A DNA stretch of 64,000 nucleotides from JBDHWI01 sp964590135 (GTDB lineage: Bacteria > Chloroflexota > Anaerolineae > J036 > Brachytrichaceae): contig CAZPVX010000028.1 in the NCBI GenBank assembly GCA_964590135.1, positions 1-64,000 of the forward strand, written 5' to 3'. Every line of letters starts with the position of its first letter. Position 1 is the stretch's first letter. Position numbers and translations under genes: made by a program. This document shows positions 51,842 to 60,544 of the stretch, one piece after another. Under the pieces are notes generated by a model. It saw nothing but the letters and a program-made list of their open reading frames with translations. It was not told the origin of the DNA and searched no databases.

Positions 51842-53404
51842 ATGGACAATCCGGTTCTCCGCACCACCGTGCCGCATCGTGGTCGCATCGTGTGCATTCC
51901 ACCGCACCGCGACGCCACCCGCGCCGACCTCGCTGCACAGGTCGATTACCCCATTCCCGGTCTGTGGGAACAGTTCAGCTTCAGCGTCGCCGGCGACCTG
52001 CTCTACCGCAGCCGGCGCGTGCTGGATTGGGTGGAGCAATACGACGCGCCGCTCTCGGTGATCGATGCAGATTGGGTGCGCACGCGCACGCGCGACATAC
52101 ACAACCTGCTGCAAAAGGCGCGCCTCAGCACGCGCTACACTGCCGACACTGAGATTTACTACGCAGCCAAAGCGCGCATGCACGCCGGCGTGGTGTTGCC
52201 GGCGTATCAGGCCGGCGCGCTCGGTGAGACCAGTTCGGTGCAAGATCTGCTGCACCTCGAACTGCTGTGGCGCAACAAACTCCTCCCGCGCAACTTCAGC
52301 ATCTTGAGCAATGGCTTCAAACTGCCGCCGGAGCGACTGGTGGATAAGGCGCAGAAGAAGCGCATGCCGTTCCTCGACGACTACGCCTCGACCATCATGC
52401 GGTTGCACAATCGCGGCCTGCCCATCACGCCAATCCTCGATTCGATGGACGAGGTGACCTGGTTCAGCGAATATGCGCCGCGCAAAGGTATGGATGTGGG
52501 CGTGCGACTGGCCTTCGGCAAGGCAGCAGACCGCGATGCACTGGCATTGTCAGCTGCCGGCTTCGGCCTGACGATGGGGCAGGCGCGCAAAACGTTGCAG
52601 CAGATGGCGCTCCATCCGCGCCTAACCCCGCGCATGTTGCATGCCATGGTCGGCGCAGCCGAGACAATGCCGATCCCTGTTCAGGTGGAAGGCGCGCGCC
52701 TGGCTGCGCAGATGTACTTCGAACTCAAGCGCATCGCGCCGACGCTGGAGTCGCTGAACTTCGGCGGCGGGCTGCCGCCGTTGGCCGAGAGCTACGATCA
52801 TTTTGAGTTGCTCACCCAGATCATGCGCGCGGTGCAGGAAGAAGCGCGGCGCGCCGGCTTCCCCAGCGACGCGCTGCCCATTCTGGCATGGGAGCCGGGC
52901 AGCCTGATCGCCGCCGAAAGCACCTTCAACATCCTGCCGGTGCTGGCGATCAAGCTGCAAGGTCACGTGTCATCAGCGCCGCTACTGTTCGGCATCGTCG
53001 ATGGCTCGTTCATCGAGTCGTCGATCGACGGCCTGCTGCTCGGTCACGACTTCCCCATTCTGCCGGCGAACCTCGCCACGCACCGCGCATACCCGATGTG
53101 GTTGCGCGGCGTGACATGCGACTCGATGGACATCTGGCCGCCCAGCACAGTGAAAACGCGTGACTGGCTGCGCTTGCCGGTTCCGCATCCCAGCGAAAGG
53201 CTGTATGTGGTGATGGCGCACATTGGCGCATATCAGGAGTCGCTCACCGGCAAGGGTGGCGTGAACCACTGCGCGGTGAAGGAGCCGGCGGAGATCATCC
53301 TCGACGATGGCCATGAAGTGTTGATGCCAGGCAACGCCTCATCCAAAGATCAGGCGCATTTGCTCGGCTACACCCGCGGCGTGTTGAATTTGCTCGCAAG
53401 CTAG
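51842..53404 (+). CDS. Fold-type III PLP decarboxylase-like protein
   Basis: 520 aa from ATG 51842. Earlier in-frame starts (51815, 51728) would run into the divergent hydrolase gene. Group IV (Orn/DAP/Arg) decarboxylase-like: PLP lysine probably Lys110 in EIYYAAKARMHAGV, glycine loop LNFGGGLPPLAE, and active-site segment GVTCDSMDIWPPS near the end. The ~250 residues between are unlike ornithine or DAP decarboxylases, and the protein is shorter than SpeA (~630 aa), so the amino-acid substrate is uncertain. A perfect stem-loop (53410-53445) follows the stop. Confidence 0.78.
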   Translation: MDNPVLRTTVPHRGRIVCIPPHRDATRADLAAQVDYPIPGLWEQFSFSVAGDLLYRSRRVLDWVEQYDAPLSVIDADWVRTRTRDIHNLLQKARLSTRYTADTEIYYAAKARMHAGVVLPAYQAGALGETSSVQDLLHLELLWRNKLLPRNFSILSNGFKLPPERLVDKAQKKRMPFLDDYASTIMRLHNRGLPITPILDSMDEVTWFSEYAPRKGMDVGVRLAFGKAADRDALALSAAGFGLTMGQARKTLQQMALHPRLTPRMLHAMVGAAETMPIPVQVEGARLAAQMYFELKRIAPTLESLNFGGGLPPLAESYDHFELLTQIMRAVQEEARRAGFPSDALPILAWEPGSLIAAESTFNILPVLAIKLQGHVSSAPLLFGIVDGSFIESSIDGLLLGHDFPILPANLATHRAYPMWLRGVTCDSMDIWPPSTVKTRDWLRLPVPHPSERLYVVMAHIGAYQESLTGKGGVNHCAVKEPAEIILDDGHEVLMPGNASSKDQAHLLGYTRGVLNLLAS

Positions 53405-53409
53405 GAAAA

Positions 53410-53445
53410 CACGAATAGCGGCGCTGCTCTTCACCGCTATTCGTG
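53410..53445. terminator. Stem-loop terminator between convergent genes
   Basis: CACGAATAGCGG (53410-53421) and CCGCTATTCGTG (53434-53445) are perfectly complementary with a 12-nt loop. It lies between the decarboxylase-like stop (53404) and the stop of the small minus-strand ORF (53469). Confidence 0.75.
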
Positions 53446-53468
53446 AGGGGAGGGGAAAGTTAGCTAGA

Positions 53469-53648
53469 TTAGGAGCGACGCCGCATCAAGGGTGCAAGCT
53501 GCGGGTAGCGACTGCCGTGTTCGCGCACAAGGATGATACGGGTCAGCACCACCTTTGTGGGATAGGGCTGACCGCGCAACGCACACAGCCATCTCTCCAG
53601 CGCTTCCTCCATCATCAACTTCGCGTGGTCGTGCAGTTTCTTGATCAT
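53469..53648 (-). CDS. 59-residue basic protein with strong ribosome binding site, unknown
   Basis: Short ORF: ATG 53648, TAA at 53469. Preceded by AAAAGGAGG nine bases before the ATG, one of the best Shine-Dalgarno sites in the window. The product starts MIKKLHDHAKLMMEEALERW (a likely helix), continues with LRGQPYPTKVVLTRIILVRE and ends in an Arg-rich RRRS. No membrane helix, no known motif; the layout (helix, strands, basic tail) could fit a nucleic-acid- or protein-binding small protein. It stops just before a perfect terminator stem-loop. The following 250 bp upstream (53649-53905) show no other convincing gene. Confidence 0.6.
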   Translation of the reverse strand: MIKKLHDHAKLMMEEALERWLCALRGQPYPTKVVLTRIILVREHGSRYPQLAPLMRRRS

Positions 53649-53905
53649 GCGAATGTGCCTCCTTTTGCACGCGCTTATCTGCGCGGCGAACGTGCATTAG
53701 GATAGCGAAATCGAATCTGAGATGCCGGATGGAAAGCCGGCGATCCAGCAACATCGTCGGCTCATCGTTCTGTTCGCTGTCTGCAAGAGTGCAATCTTCT
53801 TCACCCACGATTCCGCGACGAACCTAAGCGCAATCTGCCTGAAACACGATGGAACGACTGGGTTTCAGTCACCTTCTAAGTATCTCCGCAAGATTGCAAT
53901 TTAGT

Positions 53906-54769
53906 TCAACCTGACGATCTTGCAAGCAACAAGACGGCGGCAAAGATCAAAAGCCCGCCGGCGACCTGCAAGGCGGTCAGCGGTTGCGACAGAAAGATCA
54001 GCCCAAAAATCGCTGTGCTGATCAGTTCGCTCGTGCTTATGATCGATGTCTGAGATGCGCCGATGCGCGGCATCGCGGCGAGAAAGAAGAGAATGGGTAG
54101 TGCCGCTGAGAGCACAGCCAGCGCCAGCACGCCGAGCCAGCCCACAAACGCGATGTTGAGTTGCAACTGTCCGCTGGCTGCGCCGAAGATGAACAGCGCA
54201 GCGCCGGCGGTCAGTGTGATCACTGCGCTTTGCACTGCCGGCGGCGCATCGCCATGCGCCTTCGCGCCAATGATGATGTAAGTCGAGTAGATCAGCGACG
54301 CGCCCAGTCCAAATGCGATGCCGAGCCAGTCATTCGCGGCTTGCGGCGCGCCAAGCGTGAGCAGCGTGCCCGCCAGCGCCAGACCCAGCGAGATCATCTT
54401 GATCTTTGTGAATCGCTCATTCAAGAAAATGCGCGCCAGCACCGTGACGATGGCGGGATACGTGTAGAGCAGTATGCTCGTCGTGGCAATGGGGATGCGC
54501 GCCGCTGATGACAAATATGCGGTCGATTGGCCGATATAGAGCAGACCCATCAACATGAAGCCGGCGACCTGCGCGCGTGTGAGTGTGAACGCCCCACCCC
54601 GCCCCACCACGATCCAGATCAGGAGTGAGGCAATGGTGAAGCGCAGCGCGAGCGCAGTGACGAGGTTGAAGCCGGCGGCGTTGGTGATGCGAAAGAGGAT
54701 CGGCAGCGTGGCGAACAAAACACCTGAGGCGAAAGCCAGCGCGATGCCGGCAAGGCGACGTTGTGGCAT
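53906..54769 (-). CDS. EamA/DMT-superfamily exporter
   Basis: 287 aa from ATG 54769; earlier in-frame starts add a hydrophilic leader unlike the family. Ten predicted helices in two EamA repeats (IALAFASGVLFATLPILFRI; WLGIAFGLGASLIYSTYIII). Metabolite export is usual for the family; the substrate is unknown. It follows the PfkB gene on the same strand, with 99 bp between. Confidence 0.9.
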   Translation of the reverse strand: MPQRRLAGIALAFASGVLFATLPILFRITNAAGFNLVTALALRFTIASLLIWIVVGRGGAFTLTRAQVAGFMLMGLLYIGQSTAYLSSAARIPIATTSILLYTYPAIVTVLARIFLNERFTKIKMISLGLALAGTLLTLGAPQAANDWLGIAFGLGASLIYSTYIIIGAKAHGDAPPAVQSAVITLTAGAALFIFGAASGQLQLNIAFVGWLGVLALAVLSAALPILFFLAAMPRIGASQTSIISTSELISTAIFGLIFLSQPLTALQVAGGLLIFAAVLLLARSSG

Positions 54770-54868
54770 GATGAAATGGAGAGATAAGGAAATAGAGGGG
54801 TCAGGAGATCGAATGAGGGATTGGACGGCTGCACGTTTGCGCCGCTGGCAGCGCAACCTGCGCCATCT

Positions 54869-55939
54869 TCACACGCGCGCCACATAGCTTCGCAGGAGCG
54901 CAGCGCGATGATCGATCTCGTCGGCGCTGGCGCGCAGTATGTGTATCGCGCCGTAGTCTTGCACACACAAAGACGCTGACACGGTGCCCGTAATGGCTGC
55001 GCGCACGGGGTCGCCGTGCTGCGCGAAGTCGGCCATGAAGCCGCCGCAGAAGGAATCGCCGGCGCCAGTCACATCGACCAGCTTCACCGGCAGCGCCGGC
55101 ACATGCCAGAACGCACCACCACTCTCATGCACCAGCGCGCCATCTGAGCCAAGCTTCTGCACCACGATGCGCGGCCCGCGATCGGCAAACCACATCGCGC
55201 ACTGCTGCGCGCTCATCTGCGCATCTTCCTCGCGAAACAGACTCGACACTTCCTGATCGCTTGGCATGAAGACATCGAGTTGTGACAGCACCTCTTCGAC
55301 ATAGGGCATGAGCGCCGGTTGCATCGCGCGCTCGCCTGGATCGGCGCTGATGATGCCGACGCCATGCCGGCGCGCAGCCTCTGGCAGATAGCGCTGCGTG
55401 CGAATGCTGCTCGGCCCCATATGCAACGCCGCCACGCCTGATGCATCTGCAGGCTCACGATGAGTCGCTTGCCTCGCATCAAAATACGCATCGAGGTCTT
55501 CCGGCGTCACCGCCAATGGCTCGTAGCGCAGCGGATCATCCTGACCGGGGGTGGAATGCACGTAGTCGCGCAATTCGGCGGGCAGCGGCGCGCCGGCGCG
55601 CGCGAAGTGCAACGCCGGCTCGGTGTCCACGCGTTCGTCATTGTTGATGTAGGCGTAAAACGTGCGATGGTCTTGCGCGCCGGCGATGCAGCGGATGCCG
55701 CGCACATCGAAGCCATAGCCGCGCAGATCATCGATCCAGCCGCTGGGGTAGCTCTCTCCGGCGCGCGCGAGGATGGCAACGTGATCGAGCCAAAGCTTCG
55801 CGCCGGCGGCAGCAAATAATGCATTGCCGCCCATCTCCATCAGCCGCACATCATTCTGCGCAGTGATGATGTAGTCGGTGCGCAAGCCGCCACAACACAA
55901 CAAGGTTGAATTTTGAACTGCAAATGGTGAATCAGTCAT
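54869..55939 (-). CDS. PfkB-family carbohydrate/nucleoside kinase
   Basis: 356 aa from ATG 55939. Ribokinase fold: early glycine motif MGGNALFAAAGAKLWLDHVA, and the catalytic anion-hole segment VDVTGAGDSFCGGFMADFAQ with the general-base Asp. The middle region (MPSDQEVSSLF) matches the family's second motif. Substrate unassigned (sugar or nucleoside). It lies 50 bp downstream of the BtpA-like gene and upstream of the EamA exporter, probably one operon. Confidence 0.9.
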   Translation of the reverse strand: MTDSPFAVQNSTLLCCGGLRTDYIITAQNDVRLMEMGGNALFAAAGAKLWLDHVAILARAGESYPSGWIDDLRGYGFDVRGIRCIAGAQDHRTFYAYINNDERVDTEPALHFARAGAPLPAELRDYVHSTPGQDDPLRYEPLAVTPEDLDAYFDARQATHREPADASGVAALHMGPSSIRTQRYLPEAARRHGVGIISADPGERAMQPALMPYVEEVLSQLDVFMPSDQEVSSLFREEDAQMSAQQCAMWFADRGPRIVVQKLGSDGALVHESGGAFWHVPALPVKLVDVTGAGDSFCGGFMADFAQHGDPVRAAITGTVSASLCVQDYGAIHILRASADEIDHRAALLRSYVARV

Positions 55940-55989
55940 GCGTCACGAGGCCATCCCTCGATTCGAAATCCATCACTCGCAATGCAAAC

Positions 55990-56790
55990 TCACCCGGCGA
56001 GCGCGACGAGTTCCCTGACCAGGTTTACATCCCATTCAACCGGGATGCCGTTTTGCGCCGGCAGACCGCGCCGCAAAAACGCGCCATGCACGATGTAGTG
56101 GTCGGCGCGATTGGCGAAGAATTGCATCGCCTGCGCCGACGCGCCGCCGCCGAGGATCAGCGGCACCGGCAGCTTGAGCGGCTTCACTTCGTCGAACATG
56201 CGCAGCGAATGCTCCGCCGAGCGCCCGGTCAGCACAAGGCCGTCAGCGCGGCCGAACGTCACCGCCTGCCAGCACATCTCGGTCAGCGGGATCGGCGCGA
56301 GCGGTTCGCCAAGCCGGTCATACACATCCGCAAAAATCTTGATGTGGGCAGCGTTCAAGTGGTGGCGCGCGCGAATCGCTTCATAGGCGCAGCCGTTCAG
56401 GATGCCCTCGGCTTTCAGCATTGCGCCAACGTAAACCTTCAGACGCACGAACTGCGCGCCGATGGCATTCGCAATTTGCAGCGGCTCCTTTGCGCCGTGC
56501 TGCATCAGGCACACGCCAAGCGCAACATCGGGGAAGGCGCTGCGCAACGCCTTGCCAACCTCGGTCATGTGCGAGACGGTGTGCTCAAAGATCTGTGGGG
56601 CGAGCGGCACGTCGTTCACATCCTGGAAGTAGAACGCCCGCACACCGCCGTCATGGGCAATCTGCGCGTGGATGAGCGCATGTTCGATGATTCGGCTGAG
56701 CGGCTGCGCATCAGGTCGAAAGGATTCACGCGACGGCAGCAGGTGCAACGCGGCGATGATCTTCGGGAGCGGTGCAGTTTGAGCAGTCAT
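55990..56790 (-). CDS. BtpA/SgcQ-family TIM-barrel protein
   Basis: 266 aa. TIM-barrel protein of the BtpA family, recognised by the barrel order HDGGVRAFYFQDVNDVPLAP, GAQFVRLKVYVGAML, IKIFADVYDR, RADGLVLTG and PLILGGGASAQAM. BtpA affects photosystem I biogenesis in cyanobacteria, while SgcQ-like members sit in sugar operons. The adjacent PfkB kinase favours the sugar/nucleoside option here. No signal peptide. Confidence 0.83.
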   Translation of the reverse strand: MTAQTAPLPKIIAALHLLPSRESFRPDAQPLSRIIEHALIHAQIAHDGGVRAFYFQDVNDVPLAPQIFEHTVSHMTEVGKALRSAFPDVALGVCLMQHGAKEPLQIANAIGAQFVRLKVYVGAMLKAEGILNGCAYEAIRARHHLNAAHIKIFADVYDRLGEPLAPIPLTEMCWQAVTFGRADGLVLTGRSAEHSLRMFDEVKPLKLPVPLILGGGASAQAMQFFANRADHYIVHGAFLRRGLPAQNGIPVEWDVNLVRELVALAG

Positions 56791-56975
56791 AGAGCCTCCA
56801 TCGGCTACAGAATATAGCGGTCAGTTTCTCAACAATCTGAGGGGAGCAGCAATCCTGCGTGAGGCAGTTCAATCAACACGCATGACACAATTCCACAAGC
56901 TGCGCTCCGCTCCGCATGCTGATCCCATTTGACAAAGTGGTCCGAGCAGTGCATCGAACTTGCACAAATCAACCT

Positions 56976-59900
56976 CTATGCAGGCTGGTGCGGAGCCGGC
57001 GGATCAGATCGCTGACCGCTGGCTTCGATCCGATAACCGGCCTCCTCAGCCTGCTTCATCGCTTGCAACGCTGCGGCGCGCGCAGCCTTCATCGCAGCAA
57101 CTTGCTGCGCCGGCGTCTTCTCTGCATCCATCACCGCGTCGAACGCCACGCCAAATGCCAGCGCCTTCATCAATCCATCAAACGTTTCTTTGTTGAAATA
57201 GGTCGCGCCGTCGTGCGCATTGGCCTGCAAGAGCGTCTGCGCGTGGGAGTCATCGAAGAGCGGCGCAAGATCTATCGCCGGCGCAGTCGCCCCGGCAGCC
57301 GGCTCGCCGCGCGCAGGCTTCGGCAGCGCAACCTTCAACAGCGAACGATGCGCCATCAACCGCACCTGATGCGCCGCTTGCCAGGCCTCGCTTTCCTTCA
57401 AGCCGGCAGCCAACAGCGCCGCCTTCAACCCATCCACCCACTGCCAATCCGCCATCCACCGCTTCAGATTGTCATCTGCATCGCTGTTCAGTCTTGCCTG
57501 CCCCATGCGATGCAGCAGCAGCCAGGCAAACAGCGTCGCCCAGTTCACCTCATCGTTCGCAGTCACGCCGGTAGCAGCCTGCACAGTTGCCTTGGTCAGG
57601 CCGAATGCGGCGATGATGTCATCGCGAATGTCGTCGGCAATGAGGATGTCGCACGCATCTGCGCCAAGATGATCCTGAATCTGAATGAGCAGCGTGCCAG
57701 CTTCCGCGGCAAGCAACTCGGCCAGCGCAGCGCGCTCGCGGGTGGCCTTCGCGCCGGCCTTGAGCTTCACCGCGTCCAACAATTGTCGCATCGTCTCGCC
57801 GTTCACCAGGCGTCGGAATGCATACGTGATCGGCGCGATTTTGATCATCGTCAACGCCTGCTGCACGCTTGGCACACCCCGCCCATCCAGTTGCGCATTC
57901 AACTCGGCGTACGGGTGCGCCTCATCGGTCACCACCTCGCGGATGTCCATGAACACGTGGCATTTGTAGGCGCCGAGTTCGACATACATGCCGCGCTCGC
58001 ACAAATCCTTGCTGCTGCGAATGAATTCCTGCCCGGTCGCAAGGTCGTGGAAGATGGTGAAATAGTTGTCATCATGATGCAGACCCAGCGCATCGCCGAG
58101 CGTGGTCTGCTGCAAGGACTGGGCATCGATGGCCTTGTCGATGTAGCCGACGGATGTGCGAATCCAGCCTTTTGCCTCGGCAAATTTGTTGTGATAGATC
58201 ACCAGTGAGCGCTCATCGTGATAGCGATTGGAATATGCAAACACATCCTCGATCACGCCACCGCCAGCCTCCCAGAAATCGAACATGCGGAACTGGTCGA
58301 CGCCGGCGAACAGATAGCGCTTCTTCAGCAACGGGAAAATGTCGCGCGCATGCCGCTTCACCAGATCCTGATCCGGCCATTCCCACAACTTGGGATAGCG
58401 GAACTCCATGCCATATTTCTCGCCATAGCCCTCGATCTGGCCATGGCCGAACATCGGCAAGCCGGGCATGGTGCACATCATCGTCGTGATGCCGAAGTAC
58501 TTGTCGCCCTTGCCAAATTGCTCGAGGGCAGTTTTCTCGTCAGGGTTGTTCAGGAAATTGACGTAGCGCCGCAAAATCTCTGGATCGAACTCGACAGTGT
58601 TCTTGATCAGTTGGCGATATTCGTCATTCTTCTCATCGCGCAGCATGTTCATGAATGCGCTGTTATAGACGCGATGCATGCCGAGCGTGCGGACAAAATA
58701 GCCTTCGAGCATCCAGAACGCCTCGGCAAGCAACAGCGTGTCGGGGATTTCGACCGCAGCGCGATCGACCACCTCGCGCCAGAATTCATTCGGCAGCAGC
58801 GCCTCGAACTCCTCGGCAGTCATGCCCATGCCGGCGCGCGATGGAATCGCCCCGCCTGCACCCGGCTCGGGGAACCACAGCCGGCGGATGTGGCGCTTTG
58901 CCAACACCATCGCCGCATCGAACCGAATGACCGGAAACTGCCTCGCCACATCCAGAATGACCTGGATGACCGCCTCGCGCACGTCGGCCTTCAAGAAATC
59001 AAGCTGCGCGGTGTCATTCCACGGCATGGCCGTCCCGTCATTGCCGTGATAGATGTAACGCGCATCGCCGGTCCATTTGTCGAGCCGCTTGAACACCACC
59101 GCTGCGTCGCTCCGGCTGTAGTAATGATCCTCAAGGAAGATGCCGACGCGTTCATCGCTCGACAGATCGGGCCCGTTGAAGGTGTAGGACGGAAATGGTG
59201 GATGATTGACCGAGAGAAAATAATCCGGCCGCTCAATCACCCATTTCGAATCGATGCCCATGTGATTTGGCACCATGTCGCTGGCAAGGCGGATGCCGCG
59301 CTGCATTGCGCGCTGCTTCAAATCTTCGCAGGCTGCCGGCCCGCCCAGGTCTTCTGCGATGCGATATTCATATAGCGAGTAGGCCGACGCCACCGCATCT
59401 TGCGCGCCCATCATCTGCTTGATACGCTGCGAGGCCGTACTGCGCTCCCACAAGCCAATCAACCACAATCCGGTGAAGCCCCACTCCGCCAGCAGGTCGA
59501 GCTCTTCATCCGGCACCTCATTCAGCCGAGTGATGGCGCGCTGATATTTGCGCGAAAGCTGGTCCAGCCAGACATAGGTGTTCTTTGCCATCAGCACCAG
59601 GCGTGGCATCCACTCGCGGTCGGGCGTGTAGGCTTCATATTCGTGAATGGTGATGTCCTGGCCGCCAGGCATCACGTTGCCGGTGCGCAAATCCTCAACG
59701 GATGGCACGAAGGATTGCGGGTTGCCATCCCCCACCCAGCCAAAACTGAGCGCAGCCTTCTGGTCTTCCTTGATCAGATCGAGACCGGTGAGCAACTGTG
59801 TCATCACGCGCGCAAACGCCTCGCCAAAATGCGGCGACCAGCGCTGCTGGATGAACTGCAATTGCCCTTCGAGCGAATCCGGCGCGGTGAGCGCCGGCGC

Positions 59901-60515
59901 GCGCAGCATCTCGATCAGCGTCTGGTTGTCGGGCCCAAACGCCGGCTGGCGGTCGAAGAATTCCTGCAAGGCCGCGACAACCTGCACGTAGGCTGTGTTC
60001 TCCCTCAGCGCAGCATCGTCGAACAACTCGGCAAAACGCGTGAAGGCTGGATTGTTATTCTCCAACCACAGCATCAGCTGTTCTTCGAGCGCATCGACGC
60101 TATGGGTGGAGAGATATTCCAGCGCGGTTTGTTCACCGCGATACACCGCCGGCGGCGGGAAGGCTTCAGCGAATTGCCTCAGCGCGTTGTGCACCACCTC
60201 AGCCCCGAGCTTCTGGCCGGCAAAGTCGAGCGCTTCGCTGAAGATGCTATGGTTGACGTTCCGTTGCCGGCGCATCTCATCGTCATAGAGATCGATCACC
60301 ATGTGCGACAACTCATCGATCAACCCCATGGCATTCACATCGCCGGCGGAGACATAGCGATCAGGGAAGCGCGCCATGTCGCGGCGGTCGTTCATCTGCT
60401 GTGCAAACACGCGCGCAGCTTGAAGGTTCGCCAGCACGGCATTGCCGGTGAACTGAAAGAGCGACTGATCGAAATCGTAGCGGTCGCGCGCCTGGCGTGA
60501 GATGTGGAATTCCAT
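56976..60515 (-). CDS. Large GH13 alpha-amylase-family glycoside hydrolase
   Basis: 1179 aa from ATG 60515. N-terminal ~285 residues are helical and unassigned. The GH13 barrel spans about 290-830: region I DMVPNHMG (413-420), nucleophile Asp533 in VIRFDAAM, acid/base Glu598 in LLLAEAFW, region IV at 656-660 reading NNPDE where most GH13 enzymes have NHD. The C-terminal ~350 residues are again long and mostly helical (AAEAGTLLIQIQDHLGADAC). No signal peptide, so intracellular; alpha-glucan or trehalose-type metabolism is likely. It starts 29 bp after the sulfatase stop, suggesting co-transcription. Confidence 0.87.
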   Translation of the reverse strand: MEFHISRQARDRYDFDQSLFQFTGNAVLANLQAARVFAQQMNDRRDMARFPDRYVSAGDVNAMGLIDELSHMVIDLYDDEMRRQRNVNHSIFSEALDFAGQKLGAEVVHNALRQFAEAFPPPAVYRGEQTALEYLSTHSVDALEEQLMLWLENNNPAFTRFAELFDDAALRENTAYVQVVAALQEFFDRQPAFGPDNQTLIEMLRAPALTAPDSLEGQLQFIQQRWSPHFGEAFARVMTQLLTGLDLIKEDQKAALSFGWVGDGNPQSFVPSVEDLRTGNVMPGGQDITIHEYEAYTPDREWMPRLVLMAKNTYVWLDQLSRKYQRAITRLNEVPDEELDLLAEWGFTGLWLIGLWERSTASQRIKQMMGAQDAVASAYSLYEYRIAEDLGGPAACEDLKQRAMQRGIRLASDMVPNHMGIDSKWVIERPDYFLSVNHPPFPSYTFNGPDLSSDERVGIFLEDHYYSRSDAAVVFKRLDKWTGDARYIYHGNDGTAMPWNDTAQLDFLKADVREAVIQVILDVARQFPVIRFDAAMVLAKRHIRRLWFPEPGAGGAIPSRAGMGMTAEEFEALLPNEFWREVVDRAAVEIPDTLLLAEAFWMLEGYFVRTLGMHRVYNSAFMNMLRDEKNDEYRQLIKNTVEFDPEILRRYVNFLNNPDEKTALEQFGKGDKYFGITTMMCTMPGLPMFGHGQIEGYGEKYGMEFRYPKLWEWPDQDLVKRHARDIFPLLKKRYLFAGVDQFRMFDFWEAGGGVIEDVFAYSNRYHDERSLVIYHNKFAEAKGWIRTSVGYIDKAIDAQSLQQTTLGDALGLHHDDNYFTIFHDLATGQEFIRSSKDLCERGMYVELGAYKCHVFMDIREVVTDEAHPYAELNAQLDGRGVPSVQQALTMIKIAPITYAFRRLVNGETMRQLLDAVKLKAGAKATRERAALAELLAAEAGTLLIQIQDHLGADACDILIADDIRDDIIAAFGLTKATVQAATGVTANDEVNWATLFAWLLLHRMGQARLNSDADDNLKRWMADWQWVDGLKAALLAAGLKESEAWQAAHQVRLMAHRSLLKVALPKPARGEPAAGATAPAIDLAPLFDDSHAQTLLQANAHDGATYFNKETFDGLMKALAFGVAFDAVMDAEKTPAQQVAAMKAARAAALQAMKQAEEAGYRIEASGQRSDPPAPHQPA

Positions 60516-60544
60516 TGGTTGGGATTGTAGCCGCCGGCAGGTGG

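Noticed and set aside
53722..53904. A 60-codon plus-strand ORF between the small protein and the EamA gene
   Set aside because: No ribosome binding site, irregular codon use and no promoter; probably chance.
56791..56975. Possible tRNA or small RNA in the 185-bp gap before the GH13 stop
   Set aside because: No cloverleaf, no TTCRA-type T-loop and no strong stem could be found.
58218..60500. Two long plus-strand frames opposite the GH13 gene
   Set aside because: The composition is that of a reverse-complement shadow, and the GH13 catalytic motifs lie on the minus strand.
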